DNA of 64,000 nucleotides from Micromonospora sp. PLK6-60. GTDB lineage: Bacteria; Actinomycetota; Actinomycetes; Mycobacteriales; Micromonosporaceae. The notes under the pieces are model-generated. The model had not been told where the DNA came from, searched no databases, and saw only the letters and a list, made by a program, of their open reading frames with translations. The DNA is taken from the NCBI RefSeq assembly GCF_019890675.1, contig NZ_JAIOAA010000007.1, positions 248,001 through 312,000 of the forward strand, in the 5' to 3' direction. The position numbers were made by a program, and so were the translations under genes. Shown piece by piece: positions 27,778-36,259 of the stretch (positions within the stretch are counted from its first letter, which is position 1; every line of letters begins with the position of its first letter).

Positions 27778-28098
27778 TCAGGGTCGGGTCTGCTCGCGCA
27801 CCCAGTCCGCGTACGCCGGTGCGCCGCACTCCACCCGGGTCACCAGCACCTCCGGCACCTCGTACGGGTGCCCGGCGCGGACCTGGGCCACCAGGGCGTC
27901 CACCCGGTCCGGCGCGGTCTTGAACTGCACCGACCACTCGGTGGTGGTCTCCATCCGGTCCTGCCACCAGTAGGTGCTGTCGACCTGTCCGCCGACCTGG
28001 GCGCAGGCGGCCAGCCGGCCGGCGACCGCGGTCGCCGCCAGCACGTCCGCGACCGAGCGCGCGTCCACCACCGTCGTCACCACGCAGATCTGCTCCAC
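27778..28098 (-). CDS. cutA: Divalent-cation tolerance protein CutA
   Basis: 106 residues, the usual length. CutA landmarks are CVVTTVVDARSVADVLA at the N-terminus, RLAACAQVGGQVDSTYWW, and the C-terminal HPYEVPEVL. It forms a ferredoxin-like trimer implicated in copper/divalent ion tolerance. The start is GTG 28098. TAGGGT ends 6 nt upstream and no ribosome binding site is visible, so the transcript may be leaderless, with its promoter inside the end of the preceding acyltransferase gene. Confidence 0.93.
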   Translation of the reverse strand: MEQICVVTTVVDARSVADVLAATAVAGRLAACAQVGGQVDSTYWWQDRMETTTEWSVQFKTAPDRVDALVAQVRAGHPYEVPEVLVTRVECGAPAYADWVREQTRP

Positions 28099-28107
28099 GA
28101 GCGCACC

Positions 28108-29130
28108 CTACGCGGCGGTGACGCCGTCCCGGTTGGCCGCGACCCACTCGTCGATCCGGGCCCACCAGTCGTAGAGCCACTCGATGCGCTCCTGCCGGCC
28201 GGCCGGGACCTCCTCCGGCGGCACCGACCAGAAGCGCATCACGATCCGCTTGTCCATCGGCAGCTCCCGCCACACGTCGGTGACGGTGAGCATCCGGTCC
28301 AGCCCGGTGTGCGCCACGAAGATCACCCCGGCGTCCGGCGCCGCGTCGAGGGCGGCGAGCAGCCCGCCGGGCTGCGGGGCGAGCACGTGTCGCATCCGCT
28401 CCGCGCGCCGGGCCATCCGCTCCATGCCGAGCGAGCGCAGCCGGGCGATGGCCCGCAGCCGCCGGCCGGGGGTGAAGTTGCCGCCCTCCGGAAAGATCAC
28501 GAAGGCGTCGTCGTCGTCCAGCCCGGTGGCCAGGTGGCCGATCTGCCGGACCACCGCGTCCTTGCCGTCCGGGCCGGGCGCGATGAACCGGTTGGGCAAC
28601 CGGTTGAGCAGCACGTCGATCGCCGGGTCCCACTGCAGGCTCGCCTTCAGCACGATCCGGGGCTCCCGGTGGAACCAGTTGACAAGCGCGTGGATCAGGA
28701 TGAACGAGTCGCCGGGGCCGGCGTGCCGGCAGAGCACCAGCTCGGGCCGGCCGGGCAGGGCCGTGTCCGGGTCGGTGCCGACCACGTCGATGCTCAGCCG
28801 CAACGTCCAGCGGGCCTGCCAGAACAGCACCTTCAGGAACCAGCCGGCGAGCACGTAGTGGGCGCGCTGGAACGCCGGGGAGCGTTTGTACGCGCCGAAG
28901 CCGGAGGCGAGCCAGAGCCCGAAGAGCGCGAGCAGCGCCGCCGCGTCCCAGACCAGGTAGACGCAGCCGATCCAGAGCAGCCGCAGCGGGCGCAGCCGGC
29001 CGGGCACGAACGGCGAGACGGCCAGGGCCAGCAGCGCCCAGGCGGGCAGCGTGCTGACCAGCAGCACCGCGAGCAGCACCACGGCGGGCGCCACCAGCAG
29101 CCGGCGGATCCACCGTGGGGGCAGCGGCAT
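28108..29130 (-). CDS. Membrane-bound 1-acylglycerol-3-phosphate acyltransferase-like protein
   Basis: 340 residues. Two or three hydrophobic helices occupy residues 10-85. The PlsC acyltransferase motifs follow: H-x4-D as CRHAGPGD (about 150) and FPEGGNF (about 227), with GPDGKD between. The family transfers acyl chains to lysophospholipids at the membrane. It is longer than OlsA/PlsC and has an extended C-terminal region ending in EWVAANRDG. Its ATG overlaps the patatin stop by one base (TGATG), so lipase and acyltransferase are co-translated, which suggests a phospholipid deacylation-reacylation pair. Confidence 0.87.
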   Translation of the reverse strand: MPLPPRWIRRLLVAPAVVLLAVLLVSTLPAWALLALAVSPFVPGRLRPLRLLWIGCVYLVWDAAALLALFGLWLASGFGAYKRSPAFQRAHYVLAGWFLKVLFWQARWTLRLSIDVVGTDPDTALPGRPELVLCRHAGPGDSFILIHALVNWFHREPRIVLKASLQWDPAIDVLLNRLPNRFIAPGPDGKDAVVRQIGHLATGLDDDDAFVIFPEGGNFTPGRRLRAIARLRSLGMERMARRAERMRHVLAPQPGGLLAALDAAPDAGVIFVAHTGLDRMLTVTDVWRELPMDKRIVMRFWSVPPEEVPAGRQERIEWLYDWWARIDEWVAANRDGVTAA

Positions 29131-29963
29131 CAGCTCTCCAGCCTGGTCGCCAGGTAGTGCCGGGTGGCGGTGTACGCCCGGCTGATCCGCCGTCCCACGG
29201 CGGCCATGTCCCGGTACGCCCACGGGCTGTCGTCGCGCGGCTCCAGCCCGCCGGTGGGCAGGACGTGCACCTCGACGTCCTCGGGCAGCGCCGCCATTTC
29301 CCGGGCGAACCGGTGCCGGCGGGCGATCTCGAACGCGACCTGGGCGATCTCCCACGGTCGCCGGGGCGGGGTCAGCTCCCGCTCGATCCGGCCCACCTGG
29401 AGGACGAAGATCTGCTTCGCGCCCTGGATCACCGCCTCGCCGATCGGGATCGAGTTGACGATCCCACCGTCGATGAAGTGCTGGCCGCCGATCTCGGTGG
29501 GCGGCAGCAGTCCCGGCACGGAGGCGGAGGCGAGCACCGCCGGCACCAGCGGCCCGTGGTGGAACCAGTACTCGGCGGCCCGTTCGATGTTCGCCGCGCA
29601 GCACCGGAAGGGCACCTTCAGGTCGGCGAACGTGGTCTCCTCCCCCAGTTCCTTCTCCAGCAGCCGGCGCAGCGGCCGGGGCGAGTGCAGGTGGGTACGC
29701 GCGGCGAACCGGCGCAGCTGGCGGGCGACCGAGTCGCCGTACACCTCGCTCGCCTCCGGCGAGGCCCAGAGCCGGACCAGCCGGTCGGTGACCGCCTCGG
29801 TCGGGTCGGCGGCGACCAGCGCGCCGTTGACCGCGCCGATCGAGGTGCCGAGCACCATGTCCGGGCGGATCCGGGCGCGGAACAGGGCCCGGAGCATGCC
29901 CACCTCGACCGCGCCGAGCACTCCCCCGCCGCCGAGCACGAACGCCACCGGACCGCTCACCAT
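29130..29963 (-). CDS. Patatin-like phospholipase
   Basis: 277 residues. The oxyanion motif GGGGVLG begins near residue 10, the nucleophile Ser is in GTSIGAVNGA, and the catalytic Asp is in DGGIVNSIPIGEAV, completing the Ser-Asp dyad of patatins. It should release fatty acids from membrane lipids in the cytoplasm. The start is placed at ATG 29963 because CAGGAT ends 7 nt upstream with no ribosome binding site, fitting leaderless initiation; ATG 29972 would add three residues. It is translationally coupled to the downstream acyltransferase and divergent from the Ser/Thr kinase gene with a 170-bp gap. Confidence 0.9.
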   Translation of the reverse strand: MVSGPVAFVLGGGGVLGAVEVGMLRALFRARIRPDMVLGTSIGAVNGALVAADPTEAVTDRLVRLWASPEASEVYGDSVARQLRRFAARTHLHSPRPLRRLLEKELGEETTFADLKVPFRCCAANIERAAEYWFHHGPLVPAVLASASVPGLLPPTEIGGQHFIDGGIVNSIPIGEAVIQGAKQIFVLQVGRIERELTPPRRPWEIAQVAFEIARRHRFAREMAALPEDVEVHVLPTGGLEPRDDSPWAYRDMAAVGRRISRAYTATRHYLATRLES

Positions 29964-30133
29964 GTCGTTCATCCTGGCACGCCGGGTCCCGTCGGCCCGG
30001 CCGGGCGGAGCGCGGTCGCGTCCCGCCACCGGTCCGACGCGGACGGTGGCCGGGAAACCGGACGCCCGTTGACACCCCTGACACATTGTCGCAACCTGGT
30101 ACGGCTCCCACACCCCAGGCAGGTGCGATCACC

Positions 30134-31609
30134 ATGGCAGCAGCACTGGACGCCGGCAACCTGCTGGCCCGGCGGTACCGGCTGATCGACCAGATCGGCG
30201 CCGGTGGCATGTCGGTGATCTGGCGGGCCCGCGACGAGGTGCTGGACCGGGTGGTGGCGCTGAAGGTGCTCGCCCCGTCGCTGGCCGCCGACGCCCGGTT
30301 CCGGGACCTGGTGCGGGAGGAGGCCCGGTCCGCCGCGCAGCTGGTCCACCCGCACGTGACGTCGGTGCACGACTACGGGGAGACGTTGGCGCCGGACGGC
30401 AGCATCACCGCGTTCGTGGTGATGGAGCTGCTCACCGGCGAGGCCCTGGAACGCCGGCTGACCGAGGGGCCGCTGGCCTGGCCGGCGGCGGTGGAGCTGG
30501 GCGCCCAGGTGGCCGAGGCGCTGGCCGCCGCGCACCGGCTGGGCATCGTGCACCGGGACGTCACCCCGGCCAACGTCATGCTCACCTCGGTCGGGGCGAA
30601 GGTCCTCGACTTCGGCATCGCCACCCAGATCGGGGCACCGGACGACGACGAGGACGGCGGCACGTTCGGCACCCCGGCGTACGTGGCGCCGGAGCGGCTG
30701 GACGGGGTGCCGGCCCAACCGGCCGCCGACGTCTATTCGCTGGGCGTGCTGCTGTACCAGACCCTGACCGGACGGGTGCCGTACCCGGCGGACACCTGGG
30801 AACAGCTCGCGGAGGCCCTGCGCCAGGGCGCGCCGGAGCCGCCGGACGTACCCGGGCTGCCACCGGCGGTGGCCGGGGTCTGCGCCCGCTGCCTGGTCCG
30901 CGACCCGCACGACCGGCCCACCGCCCGGCAGGTGGCCGCGGCGCTGCGCGACCAGCTCCTGCCGGCCGACCCGCAGGCCGCGACGATGCTGGCCCCGACC
31001 ATGACCCTGCCGTTGACGCCGCGACCCGCGCCCGGCGCGCCGCCCGCCGACGGGCCGGACCTGCCCCGGCCGCCCGCGCACGGGCCACCGCCGGACGCGC
31101 CCCGCCCGGCCGGCCGCCGGTGGGTGCGGCCGGCGCTGGTGGCGGGGGTCGGGCTGGCCGCCGCAGTGGCGCTCGCCGCGCCGGCACTGCGCCCGGAACG
31201 GGCCGCGCCCGTGGTGGCGCCGACCGCCGGACCCACGACGACCGCACCCGCACCGGCCGCCACCCCGCCCGCGACCCCCGGGAACCCACCACCGACGACC
31301 GGCCCGCCGCCGTCCACCGTGGCGCCGGCGCCCGCGCCGGAACACCTGGTCGAGGTGGCCGCCCGGGTGGAGGGGCTGATCGGCGACGGGGTGAGCACCG
31401 GCGCGATCCGCGACGACGTCGGCCTCGACCTGCGCAACGAGCTGCGCAACCTGACCGCCGCTGTGGGCGACGGGCGGACCGATCCGGCCTCCCCGGTGGC
31501 GCGGCTGCGCGAGAAGGTCACGGTCCGCCTCCGCGAGGGGGCGATCACCCCGGAGTACGCCCGGCAGCTCGACGCCGCGATCGCCGCCCTCGGCGCCGCC
31601 CGCGTCTGA
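30134..31609 (+). CDS. Ser/Thr protein kinase (PknB-like) with extracytoplasmic tail
   Basis: 491 residues. The kinase domain spans about 14-275: glycine loop IGAGGMSVIW, Lys in VALKVL, catalytic HRDVTPANVM, DFG in LDFGIA, and GTPAYVAPERL. A Pro-rich juxtamembrane stretch leads to one hydrophobic helix near 340-360 (PALVAGVGLAAAVALAAPAL). Outside it comes a Pro/Thr-rich spacer, then a helical domain of about 90 residues (EHLVEVAARVEGLIGDGV...LDAAIAALGA) with no PASTA repeats. The catalytic loop has Thr in place of the usual Lys (HRDVTPAN for HRDLKPxN), a substitution seen in some actinobacterial kinases. The start is ATG 30134; the ligand is unknown. Confidence 0.9.
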   Translation: MAAALDAGNLLARRYRLIDQIGAGGMSVIWRARDEVLDRVVALKVLAPSLAADARFRDLVREEARSAAQLVHPHVTSVHDYGETLAPDGSITAFVVMELLTGEALERRLTEGPLAWPAAVELGAQVAEALAAAHRLGIVHRDVTPANVMLTSVGAKVLDFGIATQIGAPDDDEDGGTFGTPAYVAPERLDGVPAQPAADVYSLGVLLYQTLTGRVPYPADTWEQLAEALRQGAPEPPDVPGLPPAVAGVCARCLVRDPHDRPTARQVAAALRDQLLPADPQAATMLAPTMTLPLTPRPAPGAPPADGPDLPRPPAHGPPPDAPRPAGRRWVRPALVAGVGLAAAVALAAPALRPERAAPVVAPTAGPTTTAPAPAATPPATPGNPPPTTGPPPSTVAPAPAPEHLVEVAARVEGLIGDGVSTGAIRDDVGLDLRNELRNLTAAVGDGRTDPASPVARLREKVTVRLREGAITPEYARQLDAAIAALGAARV

Positions 31610-31659
31610 CCCGGCCCCGTCGGCGCAACAGCGGCGGGCCGGCGGCGGGCCGGCGGGCG

Positions 31660-32760
31660 TCAGCGGGTGGTGACCGGCTGCCGGGCCGGCGCGATCAGCG
31701 CCTGCCTGCGGTAGATCTCCGCGTAGCCCTCGGCCATCCGCGCGGTGGAGAAGAACTCCGCCACGTGCGCCACGCAGGCCGGCGGTTCGAGCCGGTCCAC
31801 CGCCCGCAGCGCCGCGGGCAGCTCGTCCGCCGTGGCGCAGATCAGCCCGGTCACGCCGGGGCGGACCACCTCCGGCACGGCGCCCCGGTCCAGCGCCACC
31901 ACCGGTGTACCGGTCGCCATGGCCTCCACCATCACCATGCCGAAGGGCTCCTCCCACTGGATCGGCATGATCAGGCAACGCGCGTCGAGCAGCAACCGCA
32001 GCGTCTGCTGGCGGTCCGCGTTGAGCACCACCTGCACGTCATCGTCCAGCAGCGGCGAGACGACCTGTTCGTAGTAGCGCCGCTCGGCCGGCTCGTTGCA
32101 CTTGCCGGCCAGGGTCAACGGCAGCCCGGCCGCCCGGCACGCCCGGATCGCCACGTCGGGGCCCTTGTCGGGGCTGAACCGGGCCAGCCAGAGCACCGGC
32201 CCGCGGCCCGGGCTCCGCTTGTGCGGGATCTCGCGCACGTCCAGCGCGTTGTGCACGGTGCCGACCCAGGGCAGCCCCGGGTTGGCCCGGCGCTGCGCGT
32301 GCGAGATGGCCACCAGGCCCACCCCCGGGTCGGTGTCACTGAGCACGTCGCCGTACTCACCGACCGGGTTGCCGTGCACGGTCGCCACCGTCGGCACCGT
32401 ACGCCGGGCGGCCACCAGCGGCCCGATGGTGGTGTGGTCGTGCACCACGTCGAAGTCGGCCGGCCCGACCTGCTGCCGGACCCGGGCGAGGTGCGCCAGT
32501 TCGGGCAGCGACTCGCCGAGCCGGTCGTACTGGAGCTCGGGCACCGTGGAGACGAAGCCGGCGGGGGTGCCGTGGCGCTCGCCCGCGCCGAACACGGTCA
32601 CCGCGTGTCCGTGCCCGACCAGCGCCTCCACCAGGCCGGCCACCACCTGTTCGAGCCCGCCGTACCCGGGTGGCGGGACCGTCAGCCAGGGCGGGACGAC
32701 CATCGCGATCCGCAGCGGCCGTTCGTGGGCATGGTCGGACGGTCGGTGGTGCGCGGCCAC
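31660..32760 (-). CDS. GT4-family glycosyltransferase
   Basis: 366 residues. It has a two-Rossmann-fold GT-B layout with the N-terminal glycine loop PPPGYGGLEQVV, DVVHDHT, the inter-domain LWLARFSPDKGPDVAI, and the C-terminal nucleotide-sugar motif EEPFGMVMVEAMATGTPVVA (E-x7-E) typical of retaining GT4 enzymes. The acceptor and donor sugar cannot be told from sequence. GTG 32760 has GGGGAGGA upstream. It is convergent with the kinase gene and separated by a strong hairpin from the HtrA gene upstream, so it is its own unit. Confidence 0.9.
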   Translation of the reverse strand: MAAHHRPSDHAHERPLRIAMVVPPWLTVPPPGYGGLEQVVAGLVEALVGHGHAVTVFGAGERHGTPAGFVSTVPELQYDRLGESLPELAHLARVRQQVGPADFDVVHDHTTIGPLVAARRTVPTVATVHGNPVGEYGDVLSDTDPGVGLVAISHAQRRANPGLPWVGTVHNALDVREIPHKRSPGRGPVLWLARFSPDKGPDVAIRACRAAGLPLTLAGKCNEPAERRYYEQVVSPLLDDDVQVVLNADRQQTLRLLLDARCLIMPIQWEEPFGMVMVEAMATGTPVVALDRGAVPEVVRPGVTGLICATADELPAALRAVDRLEPPACVAHVAEFFSTARMAEGYAEIYRRQALIAPARQPVTTR

Positions 32761-32854
32761 GAGTCCTCCCCGGTGGGTGAAGGTGCTCGACGGCGCATTC
32801 CCCGCCCGGGTGACGGCAAACGGTTCCCCCCGGCCGGCGCCGGGGGGAGAAAAG

Positions 32855-32903
32855 CGGGTGGCGGGTGACGAGCCAACCCCCTTGGCCCGTCACCCGCCAC
32901 CCG
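32855..32903 (-). terminator. 20-bp hairpin with T-run after the HtrA gene
   Basis: Arms 32855-32874 and 32884-32903 are complementary at 19 of 20 positions around a 9-nt loop. On the minus strand the hairpin is followed by CTTTTCTCC, so it is a true intrinsic terminator, 70 bp past the HtrA stop. Confidence 0.88.
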
Positions 32904-32944
32904 GAGGAAAGAGCGACAGCACCAACCCCCTTGGCCCGTCACCC
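32873..32944. repeat. Direct repeat of 23 bp overlapping the terminator
   Basis: A 23-bp sequence starting CCAACCCCCTTGGCCCGTCA occurs at 32873-32895 and again at 32922-32944. The first copy forms the loop and right arm of the terminator; the second has no left arm, so it looks like a partial duplication of the terminator. Confidence 0.8.
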
Positions 32945-32972
32945 TTCCGCTCCCGAAGGGAAGTCGATGTCG

Positions 32973-34640
32973 TTATGACGTCTCGGAGAGCGTCACGGTT
33001 GCCGTCTGGGACGAACCGTTGCGCTTGAATTCCATCCGTACCTTGTCGCCGACCTTGCCGGCCTGCACCGCACCGACCAGATCGTCCGAATCGTTGACCA
33101 TCTTGTCGCCGAACTTGGTGATCACGTCGCCGCGCTGGAGTCCGGCCTTCTCGGCCGCGCTGCCCGGGACGACCTCGGCGACGAGCGCCCCGCCGCCCTC
33201 GGCCGCGTTGACGCTGACCCCGAGGGACGGGTGGCTGACCTTCTCGCCGCGCTGGAGCTTGCTCGCGACGTCCTTGGCCTTGTTGCTCGGGATGGCGAAG
33301 CCGACGCCGATGTTGCCCGTGCTGCCCTGCCCGGCGGTGGCGATCGCGGTGTTGATGCCGATCACCTCGCCCCGGGTGTTGACCAGCGCGCCGCCGGAGT
33401 TGCCGGGGTTGATCGGGGCGTCGGTCTGCAACAGGCCGGAGATCGAGCTGGCACCCTGTCGGGGATCCTGCTGCTGGCCGCCCTCGCCGGCCCGGATGGT
33501 CCGGTCCCGGGCGCTGAGGATGCCGGCGGTGACCGAACCCTGCAGGCCGAGCGGGCTGCCCAGGGCGAGCACCTGGTCGCCGACCTGCATGGCGTCGCTG
33601 TCGCCGAACGTGGCCGCCTTCAGGCCACTGACCCCGCCGGCCTTGACCACGGCCAGATCGGTCTTCGGGTCGGTGCCCACGATCTCGGCGTCGGTGGACT
33701 TGCCGTCGGCGAAGATCACCCGGACCTTGTCCCCGGTGGCCGAGGCGACCACGTGGTTGTTGGTGAGCACGAACCCGTCGGCGCTGAGGATCACGCCGGA
33801 ACCCTCACCGCTGTCCGTCATGATCGAGACGACGCTGTCCTGCACCGCGGCCGCGATCTTCGGCAGGTCGGCGCCGTTGATCACCGGAGCGGCGGTGTAG
33901 GTGCGGGTGGTCCCGCCGTCGCCGCCCACGGCGAGCGCGAGCGCGCCACCGGCCACGCCGGAGCCGAACATCAGCGCCAGCACGGCCACCCCGGCGCCGA
34001 CGAACTTGACCGCCCGCCCGGGCCGGTGCTGCTGCGGACCCTGCGCCCACGGCGGCACCGGTCCGCCCGGGTACGACTGGCCCGGGTACGACTGGCCCGG
34101 ATAGCCGGGCTGCCCGGCCGGGGCGGGGTGGCCGGGGTGTCCCGCCGCCCAGCCCGACTGCTGCTGCTGCTGCCCGGAATACCAGGGCGAGCCGGGGTAA
34201 CCGCCGGCGGCCGGCGCCGGCCCGGAGCCGTACGGGGAGCCGGCGTACCCGGACCCGCCGTACGGCCCGGAGGTCGGCGCGGCCGCCGGGTGGCCGGTGG
34301 TCGGCGCGGTGGCCGGGAAGCCGGTGGTCGGCGCGGTGGCAGGGAAGCCGGTGCTGGGCGCGTCGCCCGGGGCCGCCGGGTAGTCGGTGGTCGGCGCGTG
34401 GCCGGGGAGGGCCGACGTCGGCGCGTCACCCGGAGCGGCCGGGAAGGCCGAGGTCGGCGCGTCGCCGGAGGCGGGCGGGAAGCCCGGGACGGTGGGGGGG
34501 TCGACCCGGCCGGCCTCGGTGACCGACGGGTCACCGGGGGCGGTGGAGGAGTCGGCCTGGCCGCGCTCGGCGGCGGGGTGCGACGGCTCGGCGTCGGAGG
34601 GGCCCGGCCGGCGCTGCGGGTCGGTCTCGTACTCGCTCAT
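32973..34640 (-). CDS. HtrA/DegP-type membrane-anchored serine protease with PDZ domain
   Basis: 555 residues. The N-terminal 200 are Pro/Ala/Thr/Gly/Gln-rich and cytoplasmic, with short repeats (GFPATAPTT, GDAPTSA) and SGQQQQQSG. A single helix follows near 210-230, then a trypsin-like domain with the triad His in TNNHVVA, Asp in KTDLAVV and Ser in PINPGNSGGAL. A C-terminal PDZ domain carries LGVSV and GDVITKFG. It should degrade or refold damaged proteins outside the membrane. ATG 34640 follows a GAAGG. It lies 63 bp downstream of a histidine kinase gene, the order seen in mycobacterial mprA-mprB-pepD, which implies regulation by that pair. It ends at a strong intrinsic terminator. Confidence 0.92.
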   Translation of the reverse strand: MSEYETDPQRRPGPSDAEPSHPAAERGQADSSTAPGDPSVTEAGRVDPPTVPGFPPASGDAPTSAFPAAPGDAPTSALPGHAPTTDYPAAPGDAPSTGFPATAPTTGFPATAPTTGHPAAAPTSGPYGGSGYAGSPYGSGPAPAAGGYPGSPWYSGQQQQQSGWAAGHPGHPAPAGQPGYPGQSYPGQSYPGGPVPPWAQGPQQHRPGRAVKFVGAGVAVLALMFGSGVAGGALALAVGGDGGTTRTYTAAPVINGADLPKIAAAVQDSVVSIMTDSGEGSGVILSADGFVLTNNHVVASATGDKVRVIFADGKSTDAEIVGTDPKTDLAVVKAGGVSGLKAATFGDSDAMQVGDQVLALGSPLGLQGSVTAGILSARDRTIRAGEGGQQQDPRQGASSISGLLQTDAPINPGNSGGALVNTRGEVIGINTAIATAGQGSTGNIGVGFAIPSNKAKDVASKLQRGEKVSHPSLGVSVNAAEGGGALVAEVVPGSAAEKAGLQRGDVITKFGDKMVNDSDDLVGAVQAGKVGDKVRMEFKRNGSSQTATVTLSETS

Positions 34641-34702
34641 GGATACACCTTCCCCCTCGGCTCTGCGATCCGCCTGGAATCCACCTGAATGTTCGCTGAG
34701 GG

Positions 34703-36259
34703 TCACTCGTTGCCCCGCTCGGCGTCGGGCGCCAGCGGCAGCCGCACCCGGAAGGTGGCGCCGCCGCCCGGGGTCTCCGCCGCCTCCACGGTGCCCCAGT
34801 GGGCCGCCACCAGGGCGGCGACGATGGCCAGGCCGAGGCCGGTGCTGGTCACGCCGGCCGCCCGCCGGGTGCGCGCCTTGTCCGCCCGGTAGAACCGTTC
34901 GAAGACCCGTTCGGCCTGCTCGGAGGTGAGGCCGGGGCCGGTGTCGGCCACCTCGATCACCGCCAGGTTGCCCGGCTCGGCGCGCAGCCGCAGCACGACC
35001 GATGCCTCCGGCGGGGTGTGGGTGAGCGCGTTGGTCATCAGGTTGCCGATCACCTGGCGCAGCCGGGCGTCGTCCCCCCGCACGACCAGCGGGCCGGCGC
35101 CGGGCTCGATGTCCAGCTCGATCTGCCGGTCCGGCGCGACCACCCGGGCCGCCTCCACCGCGTCGCCGGCCAGCACCGGCAGCTCCACCGGCGCGAGCGA
35201 CAGCGGGCGCTCCCGGTCCAGCCGGGCGAGCAGCAGCAGGTCCTCGACGAGCAGCCCCATCCGGGCCGCCTCGTCCTCGATCCGGCGCAGCAGGTCGCCG
35301 GTCTGCTCCGGCTCGCGGGCCGCGCCCTGGCGGTACAGCTCGGCGAAGCCGCGGATCGTGGTCAGCGGCGTCCGCAGCTCGTGTGACGCGTCCGCGATGA
35401 ACTGCCGCATCCGCTCCTCCGACCGGCGGGAGCGGGCCTCGGACGCCTGCGCCGCCACCGCCGCCTCCCGGGCGCCTGCCTCGGCCGACCGCGCGGCGGC
35501 CTCCGACGCGGCCCGGGCGGTGAAGGCCGCCTCGATCTGGGTCAGCATCGCGTTCAACGCCCGCGACAGCCGGCCCAGTTCGGAGGTGGCGCACGCCTGC
35601 CCCTCCTCCGGGTCGGGCACCCGGCGGCTGAGGTCGCCGCCGGCGATGGCGGCGGCGGTGCGTTCGATCTCCACCAGTGGCTTGAGGCTGGTCCGGACGA
35701 TCGCCGCGCCGATCGAGGCGAGCAGGATGAGCACCGCGCCGCCGACCAGAAGGTCTATCCAGACCAGCCGCTTGACGGCCAGGTCGATGACGCTCAGGTG
35801 CTGCCCCACCGCCAGCACGCTGCCGTCGGGCAGCGGGGCGTACAGCATCCGCCAGCGGGACCGCCCGTCGACGGACCGGACGGTGAAGGGATCCCCCTCC
35901 AGCCGGGCGAAGTCCCGCATCTCGGTCGGCAGCCGGGGCAGGTCGTCGGCGCTGAGGTTGGCCTGGTCGTACTCCGGGCCGCGTACCTGGCCCGGCTCGG
36001 CGAGCACCACGAGGTAGTCGCTGGGCAGGGTGGCGTTGACCCGCCCTGCCCGCAGCGCGGGCAGCAGGGTCTCGACCGACTGGCTGGTGCCCCGCAGTTC
36101 CCCGTCCACCTGACCGACCAGGTACTCCCGCAGGAAGTACGTGGTGAGTGAGCTGATCACCACCAGCGCCGCGGCGACCAGGGCCAGCACCGCGGCGACC
36201 AGCTTGACCCGCAGCGGTACGCCCCGCAGTCGCCCCTTGGCCTCCGCGACGACGCTCAC
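34703..36259 (-). CDS. Sensor histidine kinase
   Basis: 518 residues. TM1 lies at about 18-42, an extracytoplasmic sensor of about 120 residues follows, and TM2 at about 165-187. A HAMP domain (LKPLVEIERTAAAIAGGDLS) comes next, then an Ala-rich coiled coil of about 40 residues that is longer than usual, the H-box FIADASHELRTPLTTIRGFAE, and an HATPase with an N-box (RQVIGNLMTNALTHTP), DTGPGLT and GLGLAIV. It autophosphorylates and passes phosphate to the response regulator, whose stop it overlaps (ATGA). The signal is unknown; the HtrA gene downstream suggests envelope stress. Confidence 0.93.
   Translation of the reverse strand: MSVVAEAKGRLRGVPLRVKLVAAVLALVAAALVVISSLTTYFLREYLVGQVDGELRGTSQSVETLLPALRAGRVNATLPSDYLVVLAEPGQVRGPEYDQANLSADDLPRLPTEMRDFARLEGDPFTVRSVDGRSRWRMLYAPLPDGSVLAVGQHLSVIDLAVKRLVWIDLLVGGAVLILLASIGAAIVRTSLKPLVEIERTAAAIAGGDLSRRVPDPEEGQACATSELGRLSRALNAMLTQIEAAFTARAASEAAARSAEAGAREAAVAAQASEARSRRSEERMRQFIADASHELRTPLTTIRGFAELYRQGAAREPEQTGDLLRRIEDEAARMGLLVEDLLLLARLDRERPLSLAPVELPVLAGDAVEAARVVAPDRQIELDIEPGAGPLVVRGDDARLRQVIGNLMTNALTHTPPEASVVLRLRAEPGNLAVIEVADTGPGLTSEQAERVFERFYRADKARTRRAAGVTSTGLGLAIVAALVAAHWGTVEAAETPGGGATFRVRLPLAPDAERGNE

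Noticed and set aside
24217..29157. Plus-strand frame of about 1650 codons across the SCO7613-type gene
   Set aside because: Gln/Arg/Gly-rich low-complexity shadow of the minus-strand genes (large membrane protein, cutA, acyltransferase).
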